From NCBI RefSeq assembly GCF_009765865.1, contig NZ_LMUQ01000052.1:218864-282863 (forward strand): a DNA stretch of 64,000 bases, in the 5' to 3' direction. The notes beneath the pieces are model-generated. The model saw only the letters and a list, made by a program, of their open reading frames with translations, ran no database searches and was not told the DNA's origin. Shown here one piece after another: positions 27,506 through 36,679 of the stretch (the stretch's first letter is position 1; each line of letters opens with the position of its first letter). This DNA is from Acidisoma sp. L85 (lineage in GTDB: Bacteria > Pseudomonadota > Alphaproteobacteria > Acetobacterales > Acetobacteraceae). The translations under genes were made by a program, and so were the position numbers.

Positions 27506-28390
27506 ATGGATCGGCTCGGCCCGCTGAACGCCTTCATCCATGCCGCGGAAACGCGCAGCTTCACGGCGGCGGGCCGAGCGCTCGGCATCTCGTCTTCGGC
27601 GGTCGGCAAAGCCATTGCACGCCTGGAGGAACGGCTAGGCGCGCCGCTCTTCCATCGCAGCACCCGAAACATCACCTTGACGCCGGAAGGTGGCCGCTTC
27701 CTCAAGCGATGCCAGACGATCTTCAGCGAGATCGAGGCCGCGGAGCTGGAGATCGCGCAATCCACCGCGCCCAAAGGCACTCTGCGCGTCAGCCTGCCGC
27801 TGATCGGGATGCTGATGACGCCTCCCCTCGGGGCTTTCGCGAAGGCCTATCCCGAGATCACGCTGGAACTCGACTTTACGGACCGGCTGGTCGATGTGAT
27901 CGAGGAAGGGTTCGACGTTGTAATGCGGACCGGCAAGGTCGCTGATTCGAACCTAAAAATGCGCATGCTCGGCACCTATGGCTACGTGATCGTCGGCTCC
28001 CCGGCCTATCTCGCCAAACGTGGCATCCCCCGCGAGCCGGAAGAGCTCGTCGGGCATGACTGTCTGTTTCACCGCTGGACGGCAACCGGAAAACTCGAGC
28101 GCTGGATATTCAGTCGCGAGGGTGCGGAGTTGGATTTTCAACCGCCCGCCTCGACCGTCGCGAATACGATGGAGCCGCTGATCGGACTGGCCGAGCAGGG
28201 ACTAGGGCTGTTTTACACGCCGAGCTTCACGGTGCGTCGGCAACTCGCCAACGGCACCCTTCGTTCCGTGCTCGACGCTTCCCTGCGCAGTTCCGGTACG
28301 CTGCAGATCCTTTGGCCGCCGAGCCGGCACGGCTCGCCCAAGATCAAGGCTTTTGTCGATGTCATGGCGCGCACCGTCCTGGCGAGCTAG
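27506..28390 (+). CDS. LysR-family transcriptional regulator, divergent to nemA
   Basis: 294 residues. Winged helix-turn-helix at the N-terminus (FIHAAETRSFTAAGRALGIS, then SAVGKAIARLEERLGAPLF), followed by an effector domain with the usual two lobes (LRVSLPLIGMLMTPPL; GFDVVMRTGKVADSNL). ATG 27506 is preceded by GGAGACAAG. The gene points away from the nemA-SDR pair, which it most likely controls. Its stop is two bases from that of the convergent ABC-2 permease gene. Confidence 0.92.
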   Translation: MDRLGPLNAFIHAAETRSFTAAGRALGISSSAVGKAIARLEERLGAPLFHRSTRNITLTPEGGRFLKRCQTIFSEIEAAELEIAQSTAPKGTLRVSLPLIGMLMTPPLGAFAKAYPEITLELDFTDRLVDVIEEGFDVVMRTGKVADSNLKMRMLGTYGYVIVGSPAYLAKRGIPREPEELVGHDCLFHRWTATGKLERWIFSREGAELDFQPPASTVANTMEPLIGLAEQGLGLFYTPSFTVRRQLANGTLRSVLDASLRSSGTLQILWPPSRHGSPKIKAFVDVMARTVLAS

Positions 28391-28392
28391 CG

Positions 28393-29172
28393 TCACGGCT
28401 TGAGGCGATATCCTGTTCTGAACATCCACCAGAGGACAAGCACGCACAACGCCACAAAGCCGCCGGTGAAGGCCAGGCTGATGCCGACGCCTACGTCCGC
28501 GGCCCCATAAAAGCTCCAGCGAAAGCCGCTGACGAGATAGACGACCGGATTGAACAGGCTGATCGTCCGCCAGGGCTGCGGTAGCATGTCGATCGAATAG
28601 AAGGCGCCCCCCAGAAAGGTAAGTGGCGTAACTAACAGCGATGGCACGATGGCGAGCTGTTCGAAATTCTTGGCCCAGATGCCAATGATGAAACCGAACA
28701 GACTGAAGGCGACCGAGGTCAGCACCATAAACGCAACCATCCACGCGGGGTGAAGGATGTGGACGGGGACAAAGAACGTCGCCGTAGCGAGAATGATGCA
28801 GCCGATCGCAATCGACTTCGTCGCGGCCGCGGCGATATAGGCGAAGACCGCCTCGAGCGACGATAGCGGCGCTGACAGGATCTCAAAAATTGTCTTGATG
28901 AACTTTGGAAAATATATGGCGATCGATGCGTTGGAGATGCTTTGAGTGAGGAGCGAGAGCATAATCAGTCCGGGGACGATGAATGCACCATAGCGCACCC
29001 CTCCGACATTTTGGATCCTCGAGCCGATCGCGCCGCCAAAGACGATGAAATAGAGGGCCGTCGTTATCACCGGAGTCGCCACGCTCTGCCAGATCGTGCG
29101 CAGCGTGCGAGCCATCTCGGTGCGATATATCATCCACATTCCAATGTGGTTGATCGCGCGCGGGCCTCTCAT
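28393..29172 (-). CDS. ABC-2 type exporter permease
   Basis: 259 residues, six hydrophobic segments, with the ABC-2 signature region near the end ([20 protein letters not shown]). An amphipathic N-terminal helix ([21 protein letters not shown]) matches NodJ/DrrB/YadH-type permeases. The start overlaps the ATPase stop by four bases (ATGA), so the two form one exporter. The cargo (drug, lipid or polysaccharide) is unknown. Confidence 0.92.
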   Translation of the reverse strand: MRGPRAINHIGMWMIYRTEMARTLRTIWQSVATPVITTALYFIVFGGAIGSRIQNVGGVRYGAFIVPGLIMLSLLTQSISNASIAIYFPKFIKTIFEILSAPLSSLEAVFAYIAAAATKSIAIGCIILATATFFVPVHILHPAWMVAFMVLTSVAFSLFGFIIGIWAKNFEQLAIVPSLLVTPLTFLGGAFYSIDMLPQPWRTISLFNPVVYLVSGFRWSFYGAADVGVGISLAFTGGFVALCVLVLWWMFRTGYRLKP

Positions 29173-30131
29173 GCCGCATCTTCTAGCAGTTTGACGAAGA
29201 TATCTTCGAGCGAGCTGCGTGTCGTTTCGAGATCCTTGAAATCGATGCGCATTTCCGACAGCCGATTGAGGAGTTGGGGAATACCCGTGGTCTCTGCATT
29301 AGCGTCGAAGCTGTAGGACAGCCGCTGCCCGTTATCTTTAAGCTCAAGCGCCCAGTCACTCAGTTCCGCGGGAATCGTTTCCATCGGAAGCTGCAGGACG
29401 AGAGTCAGCCGCCGCTTGCCGAGCTTTTGCATCAGCTTCGCGGTTTCCTCGACCAGGATGATCTTGCCGTCATTGATGACTCCGATGCGGTCTGCCATTT
29501 CCTCCGCTTCTTCGATATAATGAGTCGTAAGGATCACAGTGACGCCCTTCTTCCGCAGATTGCGAACCAAGGCCCACATATCGCGCCGCAGATTTACGTC
29601 GACGCCAGCTGTGGGCTCATCCAGGAACAGGACCCGCGGCTCATGACTGAGTGCTTTAGCAATCATCACCCGGCGCTTCATCCCGCCGGATAGTTCAATG
29701 ACGCGGGTCTTACGCTTCTCCCAAAGAGAAAGATCCCGCAGCAGACGTTCAATGTAGACGGGATCCGCTCGCTGGCCGAATAGGCCTCGGGTAAAACAGA
29801 CGGTGTTCCAGACCGTCGCAAAGATATCGAGCGCTATTTCCTGGGGGACAAGGCCTACCTTGGCGCGAGCGAGGCGAGAGTCACTCGTAATATCATGTCC
29901 ATCGACGAGGATTTGGCCCGACGTCATAGTCACGATGCCGCAGACAATGCTGATTAATGTTGTCTTGCCCGCACCGTTTGGGCCAAGCAGCGCGAAAATC
30001 TCGCCCTCATCGATTGCGAGGCTGACGTTGTCTAAGGCAACAAGACCAGACTGATAGCGCTTTGTAACCGCGGAGATCGACAGAATCGAAGCTGCGGAGG
30101 TTGTTGACGCAATGCTTGTTTCGGCAGCCAT
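29169..30131 (-). CDS. ABC-2 type exporter ATP-binding protein
   Basis: 320 residues. Walker [10 protein letters not shown], signature [16 protein letters not shown], Walker [13 protein letters not shown] and the H-loop in [16 protein letters not shown] are complete. The C-terminal about 100 residues form the extra domain seen in DrrA/NodI/YadG-like ATPases ([15 protein letters not shown]). An N-terminal stretch rich in Ser, Thr and Ala precedes the cassette. It drives the permease at 28393. Confidence 0.94.
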   Translation of the reverse strand: MAAETSIASTTSAASILSISAVTKRYQSGLVALDNVSLAIDEGEIFALLGPNGAGKTTLISIVCGIVTMTSGQILVDGHDITSDSRLARAKVGLVPQEIALDIFATVWNTVCFTRGLFGQRADPVYIERLLRDLSLWEKRKTRVIELSGGMKRRVMIAKALSHEPRVLFLDEPTAGVDVNLRRDMWALVRNLRKKGVTVILTTHYIEEAEEMADRIGVINDGKIILVEETAKLMQKLGKRRLTLVLQLPMETIPAELSDWALELKDNGQRLSYSFDANAETTGIPQLLNRLSEMRIDFKDLETTRSSLEDIFVKLLEDAA

Positions 30132-30215
30132 TCTTTCCCGCCCTTATAAAGGCGTATTTTAGCAGACCTTTGCGCCTAGTAAACGGGCGGTGGATTGGGC
30201 TTCAACCTGTGGCGC

Positions 30216-30581
30216 TTACTCCTCTGCTGCTTCCTCAGCGCGCAGGCGGCGAACAGGTGTCTGTACGAAGCGTGCATATTCATAGACTGTGGGATCGTTT
30301 TGCTCCCAGCAAAAATAGCCCCGGCAATCAGCCGGCCGCGCGGGATAGACGGTGCAACGCCGATCGCTGCCTAGAAATTGGCAAGTCTCGTATCCGGCCT
30401 TGATACGCTTACGCCCGGCGCGCGTTACATGGACGATGTGTTTCGCCTCAAACGCTCGAGCCGAGATACCCAGGAAGCGCGAGAGTTTTGTGACGTCCGA
30501 GGGCGATACTTCTACATAGCCCGCCATTCTGCAGCAGAGCGCGGGGCATTTCAGGCAGTCAAGTGGGGACGGGTCTTTCAT
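30216..30581 (-). CDS. YkgJ-family cysteine cluster protein
   Basis: 121 residues, soluble. Cysteines fall in the pattern of the CxxCxxxCC (zinc- or iron-chelating) family: LDCLKCPALCCRM at the start, ETCQFLGSDRRCTVYPARPADCRGYFCW later. The family has no firmly known function; some members sit in modification or cofactor loci. It lies 84 bases beyond the ABC-2 ATPase start on the same strand, so it is a separate unit. Confidence 0.85.
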   Translation of the reverse strand: MKDPSPLDCLKCPALCCRMAGYVEVSPSDVTKLSRFLGISARAFEAKHIVHVTRAGRKRIKAGYETCQFLGSDRRCTVYPARPADCRGYFCWEQNDPTVYEYARFVQTPVRRLRAEEAAEE

Positions 30582-30639
30582 CCTCTATGTATGGATTGCG
30601 GACCGGGGGTCGTCCAGCTCTTCGCTATCTGGAGCGGCG

Positions 30640-32238
30640 TCAGCGTCTGACGAATGCGTTCCGGCCACTGGTGGCGTAGAATTCATTGGAGAACGCAGAA
30701 GCTCGACCGGAGCCACCCACCTTGAAGGTTATCGCGGAGACGGAACCATCGGGGGCATTCTCGCCGTCGGGGGTGTAGACGAAAACGGAGCCGTCCCAAT
30801 GTCGCAATGGGTATTGCAGCCCCTTGGGGCCAATCCTCAGCGCAAGACCGTCTCCGCGGCCTAAGATCTCGGCGGGACCATAGTAGTCATTTTCATAGAG
30901 GCCCGCGTAGTTCTGCAAGTTTGACGGAGGTGCAGCCCCTGGTGGTGGCGATTTGCCTACGAGAGAGCCGGTTGGGGCGGAGATCCCTGCCACAAGTCCG
31001 CGATAGGCCGGCAGCCAGTCCCGCGTGACCCTGCCAAACTGCACAAGGTCGGCGAATGACGCAGACAAAGCCTCGACGACACCCACGGGGAAGGCATTGC
31101 TGAGAACAATGATGCCAAGTCCCAATGATGGAATGAGCACGAAATTGGTTGCTGCGCCCAGGTAGAAGGCGCCTGAATGGCTCATGGTGACGCGCCCGGA
31201 CGGCTGAATTCCCACGCCAAACCCGTAGCCATAAAGACCCGGCCGCGCCGTCATGTCGGTTCCATGGTCGGTCACAATCCGCGCCGTCACTGCGGGGAGT
31301 AGCGCTTCCTGAGCGACAATCCGCTTGCCGCCGTAGGTGCCACCCTGCAGCACCATCGCAAGCCACAGCGCCATGTCACGCACCGACGAACTGACACCGC
31401 CGGCGGGGGATTGCGCATCCGGCTGGCGTTGGTATTTGGCCACGAACAGATCGCCGGTTCTGATATGTCCGACCGCCCGGTTCGGACGTCGTTCGAAATC
31501 CGCGAAGCGAGAGCTGGTCGATGACATGCCCAGCGGCCCGTAGACGGCTTTTTCCGCAAGGTTCGCCCAATCGGTCCCCGCGGCGACGGCAGCAGCCTCG
31601 GCGGCCGCCGTGACGCCAAAATTCGTATAGTCGTATTCATCGCGGAAGGAGTGCAACGGCAACCATCTGAGGCGCTCCAGCACTTGCCGGCGGTCGTAGC
31701 CGAGATCCTCCAAATCGTCGCCGGCGTGATCCGGCAGACCCGAACGATGGGCGAACATGTCACCAAGCGTGACGTGGCGGGTGATCCACCTGTCATTCAG
31801 CGCGAACCACGGCAGGTGCCGGATGACCGGTGTGTTCCATGCAATGCCCCCGAGGCCGACTTGCTGCGCCACGACTGTCGCGCTGACGGATTTCGACACC
31901 GAGGCGAGCTGGAAGACGGTGTCGGCGTCTACGGCGTCGGTTGTGCCGGTCTTTCGTACGCCGAAGCCTTTCGCATAGACGGTCTCGCCATCTCGCACCA
32001 CGGCCACCGCGAGACCGGGGACTCCGCTTCTGCTCAGCAGATCCTTGGTCAAGCCGTCCAGTTTTGCGATTGCCTGGTCGATTTGGCCGGGCGGCACAGC
32101 AACGCCGACGGTCTGAGAAGGAGAGAGCGAGGGATCCGGCAGCGGCTCGGCGGCGGATGCTCTGGTCGCTATGGCAAAGCTCAGGCCGGCGCCGATCTTC
32201 GCGGCTTGCCGCCGCGCAATCAAAGGTAGCGTTGGCAT
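30640..32238 (-). CDS. serine hydrolase, class C beta-lactamase/penicillin-binding fold
   Basis: 532 residues with an N-terminal signal (AAKIGAGLSFAIATRASAAEP). The catalytic S-x-x-K is S113-V-S-K116 (LASVSKSVSA), the second element is YTN (YDYTNFGVTA) and the third HSG (MSHSGAFYLG). The C-terminal about 120 residues form a lipocalin-like beta domain, as in esterase/peptidase members. These are periplasmic esterases, D-aminopeptidases or cell-wall enzymes more often than true beta-lactamases. It follows the Gfo/Idh gene by 67 bases on the same strand and may belong to that sugar operon. Confidence 0.9.
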   Translation of the reverse strand: MPTLPLIARRQAAKIGAGLSFAIATRASAAEPLPDPSLSPSQTVGVAVPPGQIDQAIAKLDGLTKDLLSRSGVPGLAVAVVRDGETVYAKGFGVRKTGTTDAVDADTVFQLASVSKSVSATVVAQQVGLGGIAWNTPVIRHLPWFALNDRWITRHVTLGDMFAHRSGLPDHAGDDLEDLGYDRRQVLERLRWLPLHSFRDEYDYTNFGVTAAAEAAAVAAGTDWANLAEKAVYGPLGMSSTSSRFADFERRPNRAVGHIRTGDLFVAKYQRQPDAQSPAGGVSSSVRDMALWLAMVLQGGTYGGKRIVAQEALLPAVTARIVTDHGTDMTARPGLYGYGFGVGIQPSGRVTMSHSGAFYLGAATNFVLIPSLGLGIIVLSNAFPVGVVEALSASFADLVQFGRVTRDWLPAYRGLVAGISAPTGSLVGKSPPPGAAPPSNLQNYAGLYENDYYGPAEILGRGDGLALRIGPKGLQYPLRHWDGSVFVYTPDGENAPDGSVSAITFKVGGSGRASAFSNEFYATSGRNAFVRR

Positions 32239-32305
32239 CGTCCGGATCCCCCTCGGTTAAGGCTTTTGACCAGCCAAGCGGGATGCGCACAAGGCCAGAT
32301 GCGAC

Positions 32306-33331
32306 CTACCTGATTGAAACGGTCGCGCCGGTGCGAGCGGCTTCTTCGATCGCGGTGAGAATCTCGGTCGCCGCAAGTCCGTCTTCCGCGGTTGCGAGCA
32401 GCGGGCCATCCGCTACCACGGCATCCACGAAGCGGGCGATCGCCTCATAGACAAAGCCGCCAATACGGCCGGGACCTGCGGGGACTGCGCCGAAGAGATC
32501 GGCAGAGCGCAGCCCACCGCCCGTGAACTTGCGGAAGGCGCCGTTATCGGCCGTATTGACCTGCACGGCTCCCTTTTCACCGACCAATTCCATGCGGAAA
32601 TCATAAAGCATGGGCGAGTCCGGAGGCAGGACCCAACTGTTCTCCATTGAGATGACGGCGCCGGATCGCATCTGCAGGATAGCAAGATGGACGTCCGCCG
32701 TATCCACGCCGAGGCTACGGAGATGCCCGTCCCGCCGCACCGCCTGCACGCGCTCCACCTCGTCGCCGGTCACAAAACGCAGGGCATCGACGACATGGCT
32801 GCCGAGGAACCACAGCGCCGAGGACCGGCTTGCCCAGCTCAACATCTCGCGCGGGACAAAGGTCGTGTTGCTAAGGCGAATGAAACCGTGGATCGGTCGT
32901 CCCAGCTCACCGGAGGTGACGGCATCATGGAGGGCGGCCACACCGGGATTTACCCGGTTGTGGAAGTCCAACATGAATTTGCGGCCGGATGACTTCACGG
33001 CCTCTGCCACGCGTTGCGTTGCCGCCAAATCAGTTGCGAGCGGCTTCTCACTCATCACGTGCTTGCCAGCGGCGAGAGCCCTCAGGATGATGTCGCTATG
33101 GGCGAAGTCGGGCGTCGCCACGGTCACTGCCTCAACGGCGGGATCGGCCAGAAGTTCGCCGAGATCCGTATATGCGCGCCTGGCACCGAAGCGCGTCTTC
33201 ATCGCTTCCGCACGTCCAGCATCCACATCGCATACCGCGACGAGCGCGGCTTCAGGCAGCGTCGAGAAGACGCGCGCATGCTGCGAACCCCAAAGCCCGG
33301 CGCCAACCACCGCAAAGCCAGTCTTAGCCAT
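32306..33331 (-). CDS. Gfo/Idh/MocA-family oxidoreductase
   Basis: 341 residues. Rossmann motif GAGLWGSQHARVF near the N-terminus, then the family's EKPLA motif (HVMSEKPLATDLA) with the lysine that lines the active site, and FHNRVNPG in the second domain. These enzymes oxidise sugars or cyclitols with NAD(P). It is 12 bases past the stop of the sugar permease gene at 33344, so it is part of the CUT1 importer operon and probably acts on the imported sugar. Confidence 0.92.
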   Translation of the reverse strand: MAKTGFAVVGAGLWGSQHARVFSTLPEAALVAVCDVDAGRAEAMKTRFGARRAYTDLGELLADPAVEAVTVATPDFAHSDIILRALAAGKHVMSEKPLATDLAATQRVAEAVKSSGRKFMLDFHNRVNPGVAALHDAVTSGELGRPIHGFIRLSNTTFVPREMLSWASRSSALWFLGSHVVDALRFVTGDEVERVQAVRRDGHLRSLGVDTADVHLAILQMRSGAVISMENSWVLPPDSPMLYDFRMELVGEKGAVQVNTADNGAFRKFTGGGLRSADLFGAVPAGPGRIGGFVYEAIARFVDAVVADGPLLATAEDGLAATEILTAIEEAARTGATVSIR

Positions 33332-33343
33332 CGGACGTCGCTC

Positions 33344-34174
33344 CTATCCTTTGATCGAGCCGAAGGTGAGACCCCGCACAACATAGCGGCCCATTACGAG
33401 AAAGATCAGCATCGGCGGCAGCATCGCCGCGACGGCGGCCGCCCCGATGTTGTTCCAGGTGATGCCCGCGCTGCCGAAATAGCCGAGCGTGCCGATCGGC
33501 AGCGTCGCGGTGTCCTGGTCGCTCAGCACGAGCGGAAAGGCCGCGTTGTTCCAGGCGAAGACGAAGGCAAACATGGCGGTGACGATTAGGCCCGGTGTCG
33601 CAAGTGGCAGAGTGATATGCCACCATATCTCGTGCAGGCGTGCCCCATCCAGCGCCGCCGAGGCTTCAAGGTCGGCCGGAATATCGTCGAAGAAGCTCTT
33701 CAGGAGCCAGACAGAAAAGGGCACCATGATCGTTTGCAGCACCAGCACCATCGCGAGATAGGTACCCGTCAGCCCGACCGCCGTCGCGACCAGGAAATAC
33801 GGAATCAGGAAGGCAACCGGCGGCGCCATCAACAAACCCAGATACCAGAGCATCAGGTTCTTTCGGCCCCGAAAAGTGAAGCGGGAAATAGCGTAAGCCG
33901 CCGGGATCGAAAATGGAAGATTGAGGAGCACCGCGCCCCCCGCCACGATCAGGCTGTTGAAGAGTTGCCGCGCATTGGTTCCAGGGTTCACGAAAGTCTC
34001 GTAGAAGGCATTCCACTCTGGCCTGAAGAACAACACGGGCGGCATCTGGAACGCGGTCTCTGGCGGCCGGATCGCAAGCAGGAAGAACCATAGGATGGGG
34101 CCGATGAAGACGACCATCAGCAGCAGTAGGGCGGCATAGAGCCAAAGCTTCAGCACGATCCCACGCGACATCAC
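33344..34174 (-). CDS. CUT1 carbohydrate ABC transporter permease (MalG/UgpE type)
   Basis: 276 residues, six transmembrane segments. The EAA loop is readable as EASAALDGARLHEIWWHITLP, the contact site for the ATPase. Start codon overlaps the stop of the partner permease by four bases. No ATP-binding gene is present in this operon, so the ATPase must be supplied from elsewhere (a shared MsmK/UgpC-like protein) or has been lost. Confidence 0.93.
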   Translation of the reverse strand: MMSRGIVLKLWLYAALLLLMVVFIGPILWFFLLAIRPPETAFQMPPVLFFRPEWNAFYETFVNPGTNARQLFNSLIVAGGAVLLNLPFSIPAAYAISRFTFRGRKNLMLWYLGLLMAPPVAFLIPYFLVATAVGLTGTYLAMVLVLQTIMVPFSVWLLKSFFDDIPADLEASAALDGARLHEIWWHITLPLATPGLIVTAMFAFVFAWNNAAFPLVLSDQDTATLPIGTLGYFGSAGITWNNIGAAAVAAMLPPMLIFLVMGRYVVRGLTFGSIKG

Positions 34175-35100
34175 ACGATGTCCTTGAAGGCGAAGACGGC
34201 AAAGAGCGCGATCAGAACGTTGACGATGATGACGATCAACCAGGTGCTGGCGCTGGAAAGCCCGATGTTGAAGTCAACAAGTCCTTGCTGATACAGATTA
34301 TAGGAGAGTGTTCGTGAGGCCGACCCAGGGCCGCCGCGTGTCAGCACCAAGACCAGATCGAACAGATTGAAGATCTGCATCAGCCGCAATGCCGCGACGA
34401 AGGCCATCGGCTTGCGAATCATGGGTATTGTGATCCGGCGCAGGATAGTCCAGCCGCCCGCGCCATCGATGCGCGCGGCTTCAACGATCTCGTCGGGAAC
34501 AGAGAGCAAGCCAGCGAATAAGACGATGGCGCAAAAGGGTGTCCACTGCCAGATATCGGCCGCCAATACTGCCCAGAGCGCCGTGTGTTCGTTGCCGAGC
34601 AGACCCTGCGCTGGCAGCGGCAAATGAGCGGTCCGGATGAGCCAGGGGATCAACCCACCCTGTGCGTCGTACATATATCGGAACAGGAAGCCCGTCACGA
34701 TCGGCGCGATGGTGGTCGGCATGATAAGGAGCGCGCGGCAGAAGTTCATGCCCACCAGCCGCACAGCCAGCAGATGCGCGATCGCGAGGCCAAGCGCGAC
34801 CTCGATCGCGGTTCCGACAACCGCGATGGTGAGCGTGTGTCGAAGCGCTTCAACGAAGTCAGATTGCTCGATCGCCGCACGGTAATTCCCGAGCCCGATG
34901 AAGCCGAGCGGCTTCGGACTCATCTGGAGATTCCAGAAGCAGAAGCTGTTGCGCAGCGAAAAGACGAGAGGGAAGGCGACCAGCGCTGTCAGCAGGATGA
35001 TCGACGGTGCGATGAGGATGAGGGGCAGTCGTTGCCGCCGTCGCTTTTCACGCGACGGCGGTGTGGTCCGAGCGCCATCCGCATAGGCGACGGCAGCCAT
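34171..35100 (-). CDS. CUT1 carbohydrate ABC transporter permease (MalF/UgpA type)
   Basis: 309 residues from ATG 35100, one base beyond the stop of the binding-protein gene; the in-frame ATG at 35139 would overlap that gene. Six helices, a basic N-terminal tail (REKRRRQRLP) and the EAA loop EAARIDGAGGWTILRRITIP are seen. Forms the heterodimeric channel with the permease at 33344. Confidence 0.93.
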   Translation of the reverse strand: MAAVAYADGARTTPPSREKRRRQRLPLILIAPSIILLTALVAFPLVFSLRNSFCFWNLQMSPKPLGFIGLGNYRAAIEQSDFVEALRHTLTIAVVGTAIEVALGLAIAHLLAVRLVGMNFCRALLIMPTTIAPIVTGFLFRYMYDAQGGLIPWLIRTAHLPLPAQGLLGNEHTALWAVLAADIWQWTPFCAIVLFAGLLSVPDEIVEAARIDGAGGWTILRRITIPMIRKPMAFVAALRLMQIFNLFDLVLVLTRGGPGSASRTLSYNLYQQGLVDFNIGLSSASTWLIVIIVNVLIALFAVFAFKDIV

Positions 35101-35101
35101 G

Positions 35102-36538
35102 TCAGGCCATTGAGGCAATGAGCTTCTTGGTCGCGTCAAGCGTGTCGTCGTAAGACGGGAGCTGGTAGGGCAGGAGGTAGTTGCCTTTCAGCACATTGTC
35201 GAACAGATCCGAGGTCGCCGAGAGCGCCACGCTCGGGCTCGAATTGCCGGCGAGCACGCGGTTCAGGTTGAGGCCGTAAATTCCCTCGAGCGTGGTGTAG
35301 ACGGGCGCCGGCGGCCGCACGATTTTGCCGTTGGATTGTTTAAGCAGGGCGAGCTGCAAGGGCAGGTATGGATAGAGTTTTTGCAGATCGGCGTCATCGT
35401 AGAGTGATGCGCGGCCGAAGTCAGAGAATTGATGTCCGAATTTATCGACCAAGGCCATCGCCTTCTGCCCCTTGGCCGAAGTCGCCCATTTGATGAATTG
35501 CCAGGCGTTGTCTTGGTTGGGAGCATAGGACGGAATTCCGAGGCTCCAGCCGCCGGCGCTGATGACCTGCGGATGTTTCGGATCATGCGGCAGTGTGGCG
35601 AAGCCGATCTGATCGCCGACCGGGGAGGGTTTCCCGGTCATATAGCCGTCACGCTGCGTCAGGTAGAAATAAGGCGTCCACCAGTAGAACATGCCGATAT
35701 CGCCATGGGCGAAACGCATGCCGGCCTCAAACCAATTGAAGTTGATCGCCTCCGGCGGCGACAGTTTGTAGAGCTGCTCGTACATCGTCAGCGCCGCGAC
35801 ATTTTCCGGCGTGTTGATCGTCGGCGTGAAGTCCCATTTCCCCTCTGGAAATTCCTTAAACCAGTGCACACCCATGCTCGCCGCCAGCTGGGTGTACATA
35901 TGGACGATAGGCTGCGGCTGCGAGCCGGCGACGACCGTGCCGAATAGCTTCTTGCCACCGACCGTTGCGCCGTCGAGCTTTTTGATCAGGTCGAGATAGG
36001 CGTCCCAGGTAAATGAAGCCGGATCCGGCATCGTCAGCTTCTGCGCTGCAAAGGCATCCTTGCGATACATCACACCCTGGCCGTAGGATGCGATCGGCAG
36101 AGTCGCGAAATGGCCGCGCCACGTGTTGAGCGAATAGAGAACCTCGGGAATGAAGTCCGCCAGATCGAGATCCTTGTCGCCCTTCATCATCGCATCGAGC
36201 GGCATGATCCAGTTGCTGTCGAGATATTGTCCCGTCCACATCTGATCGACGGTCACCACGTCAGCGTCCGGCTTGCGCGCGATGGACGACGAAACCAGGC
36301 GCGCCTGCAGGGCGTCGTAGGCGAGGTTCTCGAGTTCGACGGTGATGCCGGTCTCGGCTTCGAATTGGCCTGTGACCTCGCGCAGAGCGTAGTAGAAGGG
36401 ATCCGCCACAACGAGAACCCGCACGACCTTCTTGCTCGCGGCGATGGCCGGCCGAGCAAGGGGTGCAGCCGCAAGCGCCGTCGCCAGTCCCGCCTTCATT
36501 GCTGTGCGCCGAGTAACTGTACCGGAATGGTCCGCCAT
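35102..36538 (-). CDS. CUT1 extracellular solute-binding protein, Tat-type signal
   Basis: 478 residues from ATG 36538, with AGGGAG eight bases upstream. A twin-arginine sequence (TVTRRTAMKAGLATALAAAP) leads into a family 1 solute-binding protein: VRVLVVADPFYYALREVTGQFEAETGI, later ASYGQGVMYRKDAF and GGWSLGIPSYAPN. First gene of the CUT1 operon; the divergent RpiR regulator starts close by, with a palindrome in the shared region. The ligand is a sugar or polyol by family. Confidence 0.92.
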   Translation of the reverse strand: MADHSGTVTRRTAMKAGLATALAAAPLARPAIAASKKVVRVLVVADPFYYALREVTGQFEAETGITVELENLAYDALQARLVSSSIARKPDADVVTVDQMWTGQYLDSNWIMPLDAMMKGDKDLDLADFIPEVLYSLNTWRGHFATLPIASYGQGVMYRKDAFAAQKLTMPDPASFTWDAYLDLIKKLDGATVGGKKLFGTVVAGSQPQPIVHMYTQLAASMGVHWFKEFPEGKWDFTPTINTPENVAALTMYEQLYKLSPPEAINFNWFEAGMRFAHGDIGMFYWWTPYFYLTQRDGYMTGKPSPVGDQIGFATLPHDPKHPQVISAGGWSLGIPSYAPNQDNAWQFIKWATSAKGQKAMALVDKFGHQFSDFGRASLYDDADLQKLYPYLPLQLALLKQSNGKIVRPPAPVYTTLEGIYGLNLNRVLAGNSSPSVALSATSDLFDNVLKGNYLLPYQLPSYDDTLDATKKLIASMA

Positions 36539-36594
36539 AGATGCTGCTCCCTCTAGAAGTAGTGGATCGCCGCTCCAGAAAACTCTATTTATGC

Positions 36595-36615
36595 GGAGCA
36601 ATGCTCCATTGCTCC
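36595..36615 (+). promoter_or_regulatory. palindromic operator candidate in the CUT1/rpiR divergent promoter
   Basis: GGAGCA-A-TGCTCC (36595-36607) is a perfect 6-base inverted repeat with a one-base centre, and GGAGCAA pairs also with TTGCTCC at 36609-36615. Two overlapping palindromes with a shared left arm lie between the binding-protein start (36538) and the regulator start (36680), beside the AT-rich CTATTTATG. This fits the binding site of the RpiR protein encoded next to it. Confidence 0.5.
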
Positions 36616-36679
36616 TGTGGGCTTGTCAACAAAGGATTTTGATTGGGCCGTGAAAGATGCTCGGGAACCGCCAAGGTTG

